DNA of 64,000 nt from Pseudomonas sp. A-RE-19 (GCF_019956555.1 NZ_JAHBDQ010000017.1:48483-112482); one strand, 5' to 3'. Counted from the stretch's first letter, positions 1 to 8,866 are shown. The notes: a model not told the origin generated them from the sequence alone. Program-made: numbers and translations.

Positions 1-593
1 TTGATTGTTCAGATTCATTGTAAGCCCCTTGACCATTTGGTGATCTTTCAAAGTTGATTCGCTAATACAGGTAGCCCATCGGTTAGTTGATCCCTGGCAC
101 CGAAACCAGGACGTCAGCGGTCAGCCGTCAATACGACGGGGTCCCGCATCTGTTGCATGTAGTCGTGTTGAATAACTGCTACGCAATAGCGTCACAACGA
201 AGAGAAGCAGCGAAAACCTGGAGGCCACTGCCGACATTTTCAGGGTCGGCCACAAGCTTCATGAGGATTGATCGCCAGCGCTTCTCGCCCTTGTACTGGA
301 CGTTCAGGCCAGGTCAGCTTCTTCAATCTGCCTTGTGGGCAGCGTGTATCCGGGAAAAACAGCTCGGCGGTCAGACGAGCTTGCTCAAACGTGTTGCCTG
401 TACTCCCGATCGGGGAGACGTCTGCATCATGCAAGGGCAAATCGGAGGCGTCAACGGTTTTGTAGTGATTATTTTTGTTCACTACATATTGTCGGACAAA
501 GTGGTTTTGGAATTAGAAAGTCAGGTGTGGCTGGCTGTGGCGTCGTTGAAATCGTCAAGATCGCCGCATCGCTCGCTCCTACGGGACTTACGC
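1..593. other. Window start without a confident gene
   Basis: No gene can be confidently assigned here. The stretch is less GC-rich in places than the genes that follow. It holds one weak minus-strand reading frame, described separately, and ends in a single REP half-element that begins at about 601. I see no RNA gene or terminator. Confidence 0.4.
179..482 (-). pseudogene. Possible frameshifted small hypothetical gene
   Basis: A GTG-started frame (482 to 240, 80 codons) has no recognisable domain and no convincing ribosome binding site. Near its middle, after a Lys-Lys-Leu-Thr-Trp stretch, the neighbouring frame becomes more protein-like (it contains YKGEKRWRSILMKLVADP) and runs to a TAG at 179-181. 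Reading the two frames together would give a protein of about 100 residues. That could mean a frameshifted gene, or simply chance coding potential. I do not recognise the family. The opposite-strand frame covering this region is an antisense shadow of the next gene. Confidence 0.2.
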
Positions 594-1127
594 TTACCCC
601 GCAGGAGCTGCCGAAGGCTGCGATCTTTCAAAGTGGTAAACGGTGCATGGATAACCGTCGATCGGCAGGTGATGCAGGGTGAACTCGCCACCCGTGAAAT
701 CAGGTATCACCTTGGCCCAGAACAGTCGCGCAGGCTGGTTGGCATCGATGTGGAAAATCTGCCATTGACCGAGGAAGCGACTCAAGAGGGCAGAGACGAC
801 AAACTTCGCGACGCCTTGGCCACGAAAGCGTCGACTGACAAAAAAGTAGCCGATGTTGTGCTCGGCGCCGACGATATGGGTTTCATTATCCACGGTCACG
901 AAACCGGCAAGCTCCCCGTCAACCTTGATCAGAAAAGGCCGGGTTGCCGGGTTGCGCCAGTAATCCAGTTTGGGCTGGATATTGAAGAGGCCATGTTCGC
1001 CGAGTTTCAGCGGCAGCCATTCGCTGAAGTCGTACATGTAGAACTGCATCAGGTTTTCGATGGTTTCCAGTTCGTCGCGATGAGCAACGTGCAGTTCTAT
1101 CGAGGGTTGGCTCCTGATTGTCGTCAT
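594..1127 (-). CDS. GNAT family N-acetyltransferase
   Basis: A 177-residue protein of the Gcn5-related acetyltransferase fold, which transfers an acetyl group from acetyl-CoA to an amine; the substrate is unknown. The acetyl-CoA pyrophosphate-binding segment RRFRGQGVAK lies near residues 101-110, after the strand NIGYFFVS, and a late LFWAKVIPDF segment matches the fold's C-terminal part. The gene is monocistronic. The last ten or so residues (RSQPSAAPAG) are encoded by REP sequence, so the natural C-terminus has either been extended into the repeat or was formed by it. The start is the first ATG, just downstream of the divergent REP pair. Confidence 0.8.
   Translation of the reverse strand: MTTIRSQPSIELHVAHRDELETIENLMQFYMYDFSEWLPLKLGEHGLFNIQPKLDYWRNPATRPFLIKVDGELAGFVTVDNETHIVGAEHNIGYFFVSRRFRGQGVAKFVVSALLSRFLGQWQIFHIDANQPARLFWAKVIPDFTGGEFTLHHLPIDGYPCTVYHFERSQPSAAPAG
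601..636. repeat. REP half-element (GCCGAAGGCTGCGATCTTT type) inside the GNAT 3' end
   Basis: The core GGAGCTGCCGAAGGCTGCG is shared with the paired REPs at 1175, 5875, 6007, 22134 and 34561. This copy is single and overlaps the end of the acetyltransferase gene, supplying its last codons. Confidence 0.75.
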
Positions 1128-1174
1128 GGTCGTACCTTTTCAGGAAGCAGGGCTGTTGCCTGATGCCAATCAGT

Positions 1175-1264
1175 GTAGGAGCTGCCGAAGGCTGCGATCT
1201 TTTGATCTTGATCTTCCAGCGCCTTTCAAGACGCCAAAAGATCGCAGCCTTCGGCAGCTCCTAC
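1175..1264. repeat. REP doublet, GTAGGAGCTGCCGAAGG type
   Basis: Two inverted REP units with arms GTAGGAGCTGCCGAAGG and CCTTCGGCAGCTCCTAC enclose a spacer that itself has inverted GATCTTTTG/CAAAAGATC arms. It sits between the acetyltransferase promoter and the 3' end of topB, so it is likely to form a large hairpin in the topB read-through transcript. Confidence 0.9.
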
Positions 1265-1293
1265 ATGTCCTCTTCATGCCCTTAGCCTTTGTT

Positions 1294-3234
1294 TCAACTT
1301 GGTTTCGCCGCGCGTTTGGTGCCGGTCGAGGGCTTGCGTTTGGCGGGTTTGCGTTTGTTTTTCCACGGTGTGGCGCCTCGTCCGGCCGGGCTTGCCGGCC
1401 CACTGATGGTCAGGTTCAGGCCGGCGCAACGGGCCACCTGTTTGCTCATCCACGCGGCCTGTTTGGTGACGAATTCTTCCAGGCTCATTTCACCGCTCTG
1501 CACCATGTCCAGGGCCTGTTCCCAGATTGCCGTGGTGCCGGGGTCGGCAATGGCGCGCGGCACGGCATCGATCAGGCTGAACGCTGCCGGCGTCGCGGCC
1601 AGGGCCTTGCCGTTCTTGACCAGATAACCGCGGTCGAGCAGGCCCTGGATGATCGAGGCGCGGGTGGCTTCGGTGCCGATGCCGGTGGTGTCCTTGAGCT
1701 TTTGCTTGAGCAGCGGATCTTCCACCAGTTTGGCGACGTTCTTCATCGCCTTGATCAGATCGCCTTCGGTGAACGGCTTGGGCGGCTGGGTCCAGAGGTC
1801 CTTGAGCTTCACGTCGGCCACCGCGCAGTCACGCCCTTCGGCCAGTGCCGGCAGGGTTTGCGGTGCCGGTGCTTCGCGGCCCTTGGCAGGTGCGAGGGCT
1901 TCGGGCAGGGCGCGTTTCCAGCCGGGCTCGACAATCTGCTTGCCCACGGCACGCAAGGCTTCACCGGCACAGTCGAAGTCGGCCTGGGTCCGGTCGTACT
2001 CATGATTGGGCAGGAACTGCGCCAGGTATCGCGCACGAATCAGGGTGTAGACCGCCCGTTGTTTGCCCACCAACCGGTCGAGGTTTTTCGCCGCCGCCGT
2101 GGGGATAATTCCGTGGTGAGCGCTGACCTTGGCGTCGTTCCAGGCCCGTGAGCGGCGCTGGGGCTCCAGATAGTCGTGCAAGGCGTTCAGGGCCGGGTCG
2201 GCCTGCCGCAGCGCCGCCAGAATACCCGGGGCTTCGCTGTGCTGACTCAGAGGCAGATAACCGCAGTCGCTGCGCGGGTAGGTGATGACTTTGTGGGTTT
2301 CGTACAGCGCCTGGGCGATGTCGAGGGTTTCCTGAGCACCGAGCCCGAGCTTCTTCGAGCAGACTTCCTGCAGGGTGCCCAGATCGAACGGCAAAGGCGC
2401 GACTTCGCGCATCCGCTCGGTGCGCAGTTTAATCACCCGAGCGCTCGCCGCACCGCTAATGGCGGTCGCCGCTTTCTGAGCCAGGGCCTGATTCAGACAA
2501 CGGTCCTGATCGTCGCAAGCGTCCGAAGCGGCACGCCACTGGGCGGTGAACGCGGTGCCGTCGTGCAGCAGTTGCACGTCGATAGCCCAATAAGCCACCG
2601 GGATGAAATCGGCGATGCTGCGGTCGCGATCCACCACCAGGCGCAGGGTCGGCGTCTGCACCCGACCGACCGGCAATACGCCCTGATAACCGGACTGGCG
2701 CCCCAGCAGGGTGAACAGCCGACTCATGTTCATCCCGATCAACCAGTCGGCCCGGGAGCGCCCCAATGCTGAATGATAAAGACTGAACGTCTCGGCCCCC
2801 GGCTTGAGCGCCGCCAGTGCCTTGCGGATCGATGCATCGTCCAGCGCCGACAGCCACAATCGCCGGATCGGCCCGCGATAACGGCAATGTTCCACCAGTT
2901 CCCGGGCGATCATCTCGCCTTCGCGATCGGCGTCGGTGGCAATCACCAGCTCACTGGCCTCGCCGAGCAAGCGCTTGACCGCCTTGTACTGGTTGGCCGT
3001 GCGCGGTTTGACGGTCATCTTCCATTTTTCGGGAATGATCGGCAGATCCGCCAGCACCCAGCGCTTGTAACGCGCGTCATAGGCATCCGGCGGTGCGGTT
3101 TCCAGCAGATGGCCGATGCACCAGGTCACCGTGACGTCCGTTCCCAGCCAGCAGCCATCGCCCCGGCGCCTGGCGCCGAGCACGGCCGCGATGTCTTTGG
3201 CCTGGGAAGGTTTTTCACAGAGGTACAGCCGCAT
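1294..3234 (-). CDS. topB: DNA topoisomerase III
   Basis: A type IA topoisomerase that passes single DNA strands, resolves recombination and replication intermediates and works with RecQ-type helicases. The N-terminal Toprim domain opens with RLYLCEKPSQAKDIA and has the acidic ATDADREGEMIARE motif near residues 100-115. The active-site tyrosine lies in the THKVITYPRSDCGYLP segment. The C-terminal tail is Lys/Arg-rich (KNKRKPAKRKPS), as in other TopB proteins. I prefer the start at the MRLYLCEKP methionine; an ATG four codons upstream (3246) is also possible, and neither has a strong ribosome binding site. About 646 residues is a normal length. A LexA-like box lies 72 bp upstream. Confidence 0.93.
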   Translation of the reverse strand: MRLYLCEKPSQAKDIAAVLGARRRGDGCWLGTDVTVTWCIGHLLETAPPDAYDARYKRWVLADLPIIPEKWKMTVKPRTANQYKAVKRLLGEASELVIATDADREGEMIARELVEHCRYRGPIRRLWLSALDDASIRKALAALKPGAETFSLYHSALGRSRADWLIGMNMSRLFTLLGRQSGYQGVLPVGRVQTPTLRLVVDRDRSIADFIPVAYWAIDVQLLHDGTAFTAQWRAASDACDDQDRCLNQALAQKAATAISGAASARVIKLRTERMREVAPLPFDLGTLQEVCSKKLGLGAQETLDIAQALYETHKVITYPRSDCGYLPLSQHSEAPGILAALRQADPALNALHDYLEPQRRSRAWNDAKVSAHHGIIPTAAAKNLDRLVGKQRAVYTLIRARYLAQFLPNHEYDRTQADFDCAGEALRAVGKQIVEPGWKRALPEALAPAKGREAPAPQTLPALAEGRDCAVADVKLKDLWTQPPKPFTEGDLIKAMKNVAKLVEDPLLKQKLKDTTGIGTEATRASIIQGLLDRGYLVKNGKALAATPAAFSLIDAVPRAIADPGTTAIWEQALDMVQSGEMSLEEFVTKQAAWMSKQVARCAGLNLTISGPASPAGRGATPWKNKRKPAKRKPSTGTKRAAKPS

Positions 3235-3246
3235 AACCACCATCAT

Positions 3247-3627
3247 CGATCAGTGTTCGAGAGGTGCACAGAATGGCGGTTGATGAGCGATGGAGCAATC
3301 ATTATCTGTATGGATGTACAGCTTTAGCTGTTGCCGTTGATGACTGTGGTCAATCCACCACGATCAACCTGGCGCCAATGGCGGTGCCAACCTGGAGACT
3401 CGCGCCGACGACACGTCTATGGTTTCAACTCCAACGCCAAGCGGGATTTCGACAGCACTGGCTCTGCGAGCAAGCATGCACCCGTTCGGCTGCGAAACCG
3501 TCGCGTCGCCGGAACATGCGTTATACCTGATGGTTCCTGGTAAAGGTGTGTGAGGGCTATGCTGCCCATCGCGAGCAAGCCTGCGCTCCATATTGGATCT
3601 TCGCCGTTGTAACAGAGGAGCTATCCC
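3247..3627. other. Intergenic region, topB to DUF427 gene
   Basis: About 380 bp between divergent genes. It contains the LexA-like box at 3306-3321 and a degenerate REP remnant at about 3567-3590 (CATCGCGAGCAAGCCTGCGCTCC). Several short frames are open on both strands, but none has a ribosome binding site and a recognisable protein. No terminator is visible. Confidence 0.5.
3306..3321. promoter_or_regulatory. LexA-like SOS box
   Basis: The sequence CTGTATGGATGTACAG has perfect inverted CTGTA/TACAG arms with six bases between, matching the gammaproteobacterial CTG-N10-CAG box. It lies in the gap between divergent topB (start at 3234) and the DUF427 gene (start at 3628), so topB is the nearest candidate target. 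Site activity is inferred only from the match. Confidence 0.5.
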
Positions 3628-3990
3628 ATGAAAGTCCCAGGTCCCGGTAATCCCATCGCCATCACCCCTCAACCCGGCTGCGTGGTGGTGAAGTTCCATG
3701 GCATTCAAGTGGCGTCGTCCACTCGGGCGCTGGTCATGCATGAGGCCAATTATCCTCCGGTGTACTACATCCCGCGGGAGGACATCGCCGAGCAATATTT
3801 CGCCCGCACCGACCACACCAGCTATTGCCCGTACAAGGGCGATGCCAGCTATTTCAGTCTGCAAATCCCCGGGCATGAAGGTGCCAATGCGGTGTGGAGT
3901 TATGAGCACCCGAAGGTATCAGTCGCGCAGATTGGCGGGTATGTGGCGTTCTATCCCGAAGAGGTCACGTTTGAGGTGCTTGATACCTGA
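3628..3990 (+). CDS. DUF427 domain-containing protein
   Basis: A 120-residue cytoplasmic protein that fits the DUF427 family in length and content. Matching elements are GYVAFYPEEV at the C-terminus, YYIPREDI near residue 50 and the TSYCPYKGDASYFSL segment near residues 67-81. The family's biochemical role is not established. The start is supported by the GAGGAG ribosome binding site about 7 bases upstream of the ATG. It stands alone between divergent topB and a REP element, with no partner gene that would suggest a function. Confidence 0.8.
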   Translation: MKVPGPGNPIAITPQPGCVVVKFHGIQVASSTRALVMHEANYPPVYYIPREDIAEQYFARTDHTSYCPYKGDASYFSLQIPGHEGANAVWSYEHPKVSVAQIGGYVAFYPEEVTFEVLDT

Positions 3991-4038
3991 GGTGCGCAAA
4001 GCATTGTGGTGAAGGGGCTTGTTGCCTGAACGCAATCC

Positions 4039-4120
4039 ATGTGGGAGCGGGCTTGCTCGCGAAGGCGGTGTGTCAGACAACATAAATGTCGACTGACACT
4101 CCCTATTCAGCCCGCTCCCG
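4039..4120. repeat. REP doublet, TGTGGGAGCGGGCTTGCTCGCGA type
   Basis: An imperfect inverted pair with arms TGTGGGAGCGGGCTTG and CAGCCCGCTCCCG. It lies between the convergent 3' ends of the DUF427 gene and the MFS gene, where it may act as a transcript end structure. Confidence 0.75.
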
Positions 4121-4150
4121 AAGATAAGCCTGCGCTAGAGTTACGTGTCG

Positions 4151-5773
4151 TCAGTTCTTGTCCAGATCCACATTCTTCGTCTCACGCAAACACATCATCC
4201 CCACCACCAGGCTCAACCCGGTAATCACCACCGGGTACCACAGCCCATAGAAGATATCCCCGGTATACACCACCAGGGCAAACGACACCGTTGGCAGGAA
4301 ACCACCGAACCAGCCATTGCCGATGTGATAGGGCAGGGACATGGACGTGTAGCGGATGCGGGTCGGGAACAGTTCGACCATCAGCGCCGCCAGCGGGCCA
4401 TAGCACATGGCGGAGATGATGATCAGCGCGACGATCAACGCCACGATCATCGGTTTGTTGATCAGTTGGGTATCGGCTTGTGACGGATACCCGGCCAGGG
4501 TCACCGCGCCGCGCAGGGCGGCCTCGTCGTAGCCATCGATTTTCACCTCGCCGATGCTGACCTGCACGCCGCTGCCGGCCGGGGCCGCTTCGCTGTTGTA
4601 GGGCAGGCCCTGTTTGACCAGGAAGGTTTTGACCTTGTCGCACGGGCTATCAAATTTGGCCTTGCCCACCGGGTCGAACTGGAAGGTGCAGGTGGCCGGG
4701 TCGGCCAGCACGGTGATCGGTGCCTGGCGGCTGGCCTGGTCGATAGCCGGGTTGGCGTAATGGGCCAGGGTCTTGAAGATTGGGAAGTACAGCGCGGTAG
4801 CCAGTAACAGGCCGATCATCAGCACCGGTTTGCGCCCGACCTTGTCCGACAGCCAGCCAAAAAAGATGAAGAACGGTGCGCCGATGATCACACTGACAAT
4901 CAACAGGCTGTTGGCCAGGGCCGGGTCCATTTTCAGGAACTGGGTGAGGAAGAACAGCACGTAGAACTGCGCCGCGTAGAAGGTCACCGCTTGCCCGGCA
5001 TTGATGCTGAATAGTGCAATCAGCACCACTTTGAGGTTTTCCCACTTGCCGAAGGAATCGCGCAGCGGCGACTTGCAGAGTTTGCCTTCCTCTTTCATTT
5101 TCACGAACGCAGGCGACTCATGCAGGCTCAAGCGAATCCAGGTCGAGATGCCCAGCAGCACGATCGAAAACAGAAACGGAATGCGCCAGCCCCAGACTTC
5201 GAACTGATCACCGGTGAAGTAACGGCAGCCGAGCACCACCAGCAGCGACAGCAGCAGGCCGAGGGTGGCGGTGGACTGAATCCAGCTGGTATGGAAACCG
5301 CGTTTGCCGATCGGTGCGTGTTCGGCGACGTAAGTGGCCGCGCCACCGTACTCACCGCCCAGCGCCAGGCCCTGAAGCATGCGCAGCACCACAAGAATGA
5401 TCGGCGCGGCGATGCCGATACTCGCGTAGGTTGGCAGCAAGCCGACGCAGAAGGTCGCCAGGCCCATGAGGACGATGGTCGCGAGGAAGGTGTATTTACG
5501 CCCGATCATGTCCCCCAACCGTCCGAACACCAGTGCACCGAACGGCCGCACGATGAAGCCGGCGGCAAACGCCATCAGCGCGAAGATGAACGCCGTGGTG
5601 TCGTTGACCCCGGCGAAAAACTGTTTACTGATGACCGCCGCGAGGGCGCCGTAGAGAAAAAAGTCGTACCACTCGAACACCGTCCCGAGGGACGAGGCAA
5701 AGATGACTTTCTGGGTTTCCTGAGTGGTGCCGGCGCTGCGGACAGCTTCTAAAGATTGAACATGTTCTGACAT
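4151..5773 (-). CDS. MFS transporter, metabolite:H+ symporter type, with periplasmic insertion
   Basis: A 540-residue inner-membrane carrier of the major facilitator superfamily. The loop 2-3 signature GRLGDMIGRKYTF, the GWLSDKVGRKP repeat in the second half and twelve hydrophobic segments are visible, and the start region (GTVFEWYDFFLYGAL) is typical of the metabolite:H+ symporter (ProP/citrate/dicarboxylate) group. Roughly 100 extra residues with two cysteines (PATCTFQFDP and DSPCDKVK) sit between segments 9 and 10, on the expected periplasmic side. The substrate is unknown. The start is the MSEHVQSLEA methionine; the longer open frame upstream is only REP sequence read through. The nearest upstream gene, on the same strand, is the GMC oxidoreductase gene, separated by two REP doublets. 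Confidence 0.87.
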   Translation of the reverse strand: MSEHVQSLEAVRSAGTTQETQKVIFASSLGTVFEWYDFFLYGALAAVISKQFFAGVNDTTAFIFALMAFAAGFIVRPFGALVFGRLGDMIGRKYTFLATIVLMGLATFCVGLLPTYASIGIAAPIILVVLRMLQGLALGGEYGGAATYVAEHAPIGKRGFHTSWIQSTATLGLLLSLLVVLGCRYFTGDQFEVWGWRIPFLFSIVLLGISTWIRLSLHESPAFVKMKEEGKLCKSPLRDSFGKWENLKVVLIALFSINAGQAVTFYAAQFYVLFFLTQFLKMDPALANSLLIVSVIIGAPFFIFFGWLSDKVGRKPVLMIGLLLATALYFPIFKTLAHYANPAIDQASRQAPITVLADPATCTFQFDPVGKAKFDSPCDKVKTFLVKQGLPYNSEAAPAGSGVQVSIGEVKIDGYDEAALRGAVTLAGYPSQADTQLINKPMIVALIVALIIISAMCYGPLAALMVELFPTRIRYTSMSLPYHIGNGWFGGFLPTVSFALVVYTGDIFYGLWYPVVITGLSLVVGMMCLRETKNVDLDKN

Positions 5774-5874
5774 ATCGGTATCCCTCACAGTGATTGTTTT
5801 TGTTGTTCCACTGTCGGCGCCAGCCTTGTGGGCGGGTGCCGCTACTATCGATGTATCGGGTGTACCCCTTCCCC

Positions 5875-5962
5875 GTAGGAGCTGCCGAAGGCTGCGATCT
5901 TTTGATCTTGACCTTCCAGCGCCTTCAGACGCCAAAAGATCGCAGGCTCCGCCAGCTCCTAC
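5875..5962. repeat. REP doublet, GTAGGAGCTGCCGAAGG type
   Basis: Arms GTAGGAGCTGCCGAAGG and GCAGGCTCCGCCAGCTCCTAC surround a GATCTTTTGATC-containing centre. It is the first of two tandem doublets in the MFS/GMC gap. Confidence 0.88.
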
Positions 5963-6006
5963 ATGGACTGTGTTCGGCTCGATCAATCGGATGTACTCCT
6001 TCCCCC

Positions 6007-6096
6007 GTAGGAGCTGCCGAAGGCTGCGATCTTTTGATCTTGACCTTCCAGCACCTTCAAGGACGCCAAAAGATCGCAGGCCGCACCAGCTCCTAC
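6007..6096. repeat. REP doublet, second tandem copy
   Basis: Nearly the same structure as the copy at 5875-5962, 44 bp further on, with right arm GCAGGCCGCACCAGCTCCTAC. Two doublets in tandem make a BIME-like array between the MFS and GMC genes. Confidence 0.88.
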
Positions 6097-6113
6097 ATTG
6101 ATTGCGCGTTGCT

Positions 6114-7760
6114 TCAGGCCGGTGTGGTCTGTTGTTTTTCGGGGGGCACGCTCCTTGTGTTGGGGTTGAGGATCAATTGCGCGGCTTTCTCGGCAATCAT
6201 CAACGTCGGCGAGCAGGTGTTGCCCGAGGTGATGCGCGGCATGATCGAGGCGTCGGCGATGCGCAGGCCGGGGATGCCATGGACGCGCAACTCGGCGTCG
6301 ACCACCGCGTCCGCATCGTTGCCCATCCGACAGGTGCCCACCGGGTGGAAAATCGTTGTGCCGATCCGGGCGGCGGCTTCGTGCAATTGTTCTTCGCTCT
6401 GCAAGCTGTCGCCGGGCAGGTACTCGACCGGTTTGAACGCTTGCAAGGCAGGCGCGGAGACGATGCGACGGGTCAGGCGAATGGCATCGGCTGCCACTCG
6501 CAAGTCTTCGGGATGGCTCAGGTAGTTGGGCTGAATCAGCGGCGCCTCCCGTGGGTCGGCGGAGCGAATGTCTATCCGGCCACGGCTTTGCGGGCGCAGA
6601 TCGCAGACCGACGCAGTGAAGGCAGGGAAGGCGTGCAACGGCTCGCCGAAACGCTCCAGCGACAGTGGTTGCACGTGATATTCGAGATTCGCCGATGTCT
6701 GCTCCGGCCCCGAACGCGCGAAGGCACCGAGCTGGCTGGGCGCCATGGACAGCGGGCCGCTGCGGTCATACAGGTAACGCAGGCCCATGCCCATCTTGCC
6801 CCACAGCGTGCCGGCGATCTGGTTCAGGGTGCGGGCGTTTTCCAGTTTGTAGATCAGCCGCAGTTGCAGATGATCCTGCAGGTTGCCGCCCACGCCGGGC
6901 AGTTCATGGGCTACGCCGATGCCCAGTTTTTGCAGCAGCGGGCGAGGGCCGATGCCGGAACGCTGGAGGATGCCCGGTGAGCCGACGGAACCGGCACACA
7001 GGACGATTTCCTTACGTGCCTTGAAGGTTTTGGCCTGGCCTTGCCAGCGTGCGTTGACCGCCGAGGCACGGCCATTTCCCAGCAATACACGGTCCACTTC
7101 GACATCGGTCAGCACCGTCAGATTGGCGCGCTGGCGGATCGGTTTGAGAAACGCCTTGGCCGCATTCCAGCGTATCCCGGCTTTCTGGTTGACCTGGAAA
7201 TAGCCACAGCCTTCGTTGTCGCCCTGGTTGAAGTCATCGATGCTGGCAATGCCGCTTTGCTCGGCAGCGGTGCGGAAGGCGTCGAGGATCGGCCACGACA
7301 GCCGTTGCCGTTCGATTCGCCATTCGCCGGCAGCGCCGTGAAATTCCGAGTCGCCGGCAAAATGGTTTTCGCTGTGTTTGAACAGGGGCAGCACGTCTTG
7401 CCAGCTCCAGCCGGGATTGCCCTCGGCCGCCCAACCGTCGTAGTCGCCGGCCTGGCCGCGCATGTAGATCATGCCGTTGATCGAAGAACAGCCGCCGAGC
7501 ACTTTGCCGCGCGGGTAGCTCAGGGCGCGGCCTTGCAGGCCCGGTTGCGCTTCGGTCTTGAAGCACCAGTCGGTGCGCGGGTTGCCGATGCAGAACAGGT
7601 AACCCACGGGGATGTGAATCCATGGGTAATTGTCGCGGCCGCCGGCCTCGAGCAGCAGCACGCGGTGTTGCGGGTTGGCCGACAGTCGATTGGCCAGCAA
7701 ACAACCGGCCGGCCCGGCGCCGACCACGATGTAATCGTATTCATCAAGGGAAGTCTGCAT
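6114..7760 (-). CDS. GMC family oxidoreductase (choline dehydrogenase-like)
   Basis: An FAD-dependent oxidoreductase of the glucose-methanol-choline family, about 548 residues, acting on a primary or secondary alcohol whose identity cannot be read from sequence. The FAD dinucleotide-binding motif VVGAGPAGCLLANRLS is at residues 12-27. The GMC signatures PRGKVLGGCSSINGMIYMRG and GSVGSPGILQRSGIGP are intact. The C-terminal catalytic His is in FHPVGTCRMG and the catalytic Asn in SGNTCSPTLMI. I chose the MQTSLDEYDY start, because GAGG lies 6 bases upstream of it; the ATG 12 codons earlier lacks a properly spaced site. It is divergent from a LysR gene, its likely regulator. Confidence 0.9.
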   Translation of the reverse strand: MQTSLDEYDYIVVGAGPAGCLLANRLSANPQHRVLLLEAGGRDNYPWIHIPVGYLFCIGNPRTDWCFKTEAQPGLQGRALSYPRGKVLGGCSSINGMIYMRGQAGDYDGWAAEGNPGWSWQDVLPLFKHSENHFAGDSEFHGAAGEWRIERQRLSWPILDAFRTAAEQSGIASIDDFNQGDNEGCGYFQVNQKAGIRWNAAKAFLKPIRQRANLTVLTDVEVDRVLLGNGRASAVNARWQGQAKTFKARKEIVLCAGSVGSPGILQRSGIGPRPLLQKLGIGVAHELPGVGGNLQDHLQLRLIYKLENARTLNQIAGTLWGKMGMGLRYLYDRSGPLSMAPSQLGAFARSGPEQTSANLEYHVQPLSLERFGEPLHAFPAFTASVCDLRPQSRGRIDIRSADPREAPLIQPNYLSHPEDLRVAADAIRLTRRIVSAPALQAFKPVEYLPGDSLQSEEQLHEAAARIGTTIFHPVGTCRMGNDADAVVDAELRVHGIPGLRIADASIMPRITSGNTCSPTLMIAEKAAQLILNPNTRSVPPEKQQTTPA

Positions 7761-7893
7761 CCCTGACCTCGTATTGTTGTTCTTGTTGTCGGTCATCCTA
7801 GTTGTTAGCTTTCGTTAAAAGAATGTTAGTTTTTGCGCAGCTGCTGTGCGTTTTTAAACAGCCTAATTAAGGGCATAACGTCAAGGATGGTTC

Positions 7894-8790
7894 ATGTTCG
7901 ACTGGAATGACCTGCGGTTTTTTCTCGAATTGCAGCGCAGCGGCCGCTTGCTCACCGCCGCTCGCCGTTTGAACACCACCCACGCCACCGTGGCCCGGCA
8001 CATCGAAGCCATTGAAAAAAGCCTCGGCACCGCGCTGTTCGTCCAACATGCTCAGGGCTACGAACTGACCCCGGCCGGTGAAGCGCTGCTCAAACACGCT
8101 GAAGCCATGGAAAACGTCGCGCTGCTGGCTCAGGAAGAAATCACCCAATCATCCGCGCCGCTGGGCAAGATCCGCGTCGGGGTGACGGAGGGGCTGGGCA
8201 TCATGTTCCTCGCCAGTCGCATGAACGGGTTGTTCGAACGCTATCCGGGGCTGGAGGTGGAATTGGTGGCGGTGCCGCGCTTCGTCAGCATCCTCAACCG
8301 AGAAGCGGAAATCAGCATTCACCTGGAACGCCCGGCCGCCGACATGCTGGTCACCCGCAAACTCACTGACTATCGCCTGGCACTCTACGCCAGCCAGGCC
8401 TATCTGGACCGCGCGCCGCCACTGCGCAGCCGCGAAGACCTCGGCCGCCATGCGTGGATCGGCTACGTCGACGACTTGCTGTTCAGCCAGGAACTGATGT
8501 TCCTCAACAGCTTCTGCCGCAACCCCCAGGTGGTCTTCCACAGCACCAGCGTCATCGCCCAGCAACACGCCGCGCGCTCGGGCCTGGGGATCGCCGTGCT
8601 GCCGTGCTACATGGCCAGCGCCGATCCGGACCTGGTGCCGTTGCTGCCGGATGAAAGCATCCAGCGCAGTTATTGGATCAGCACGCGGCGTGAGTTGCAC
8701 AAGTCCGTGAGGCTGCGGGTGTTATGGGATTACGTGGTGGAGTTGTGTGAGCGCGAGCGGGATCTGCTCCAAGGAACCATTCCCCTGTAG
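7894..8790 (+). CDS. LysR family transcriptional regulator
   Basis: A 298-residue LysR-type regulator. The N-terminal winged helix-turn-helix spans about residues 2-60 (LRFFLELQRSGRLLTAARRLNTTHATVARHIEAIE), and the substrate-binding domain follows from about residue 90 (GKIRVGVTEGLG). It is transcribed divergently from the GMC oxidoreductase gene across a gap of about 130 bp that must contain both promoters. Control of that gene is therefore likely by the usual LysR arrangement, though unproven. An AAGGA site precedes the ATG. Its 3' end runs into a REP doublet. Confidence 0.92.
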   Translation: MFDWNDLRFFLELQRSGRLLTAARRLNTTHATVARHIEAIEKSLGTALFVQHAQGYELTPAGEALLKHAEAMENVALLAQEEITQSSAPLGKIRVGVTEGLGIMFLASRMNGLFERYPGLEVELVAVPRFVSILNREAEISIHLERPAADMLVTRKLTDYRLALYASQAYLDRAPPLRSREDLGRHAWIGYVDDLLFSQELMFLNSFCRNPQVVFHSTSVIAQQHAARSGLGIAVLPCYMASADPDLVPLLPDESIQRSYWISTRRELHKSVRLRVLWDYVVELCERERDLLQGTIPL

Positions 8791-8866
8791 GAGCGAGGCT
8801 TGCCCGCGAAGAACGATAACGCGGTGTGCCAGACCTGACGCCTTCGCGGGCAAGCCTCGCTCCTAC
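8786..8866. repeat. REP doublet, TGTAGGAGCGAGGCTTGCCCGCGAAG type
   Basis: Inverted arms TGTAGGAGCGAGGCTTG and CAAGCCTCGCTCCTAC with the internal AACGATAACGCGG segment found in the sister copies at 12008, 13236 and 28834. It begins inside the stop region of the LysR gene. Confidence 0.9.

Noticed and set aside
87..1163. Long plus-strand frame of 358 codons at the window start
   Set aside because: It is antisense to the GNAT acetyltransferase gene, has no domain and no ribosome binding site.
5794..6525. Plus-strand frames of 103 and 243 codons with repeated RSCRRLRSFD
   Set aside because: The repeats come from translated REP elements; no real protein.
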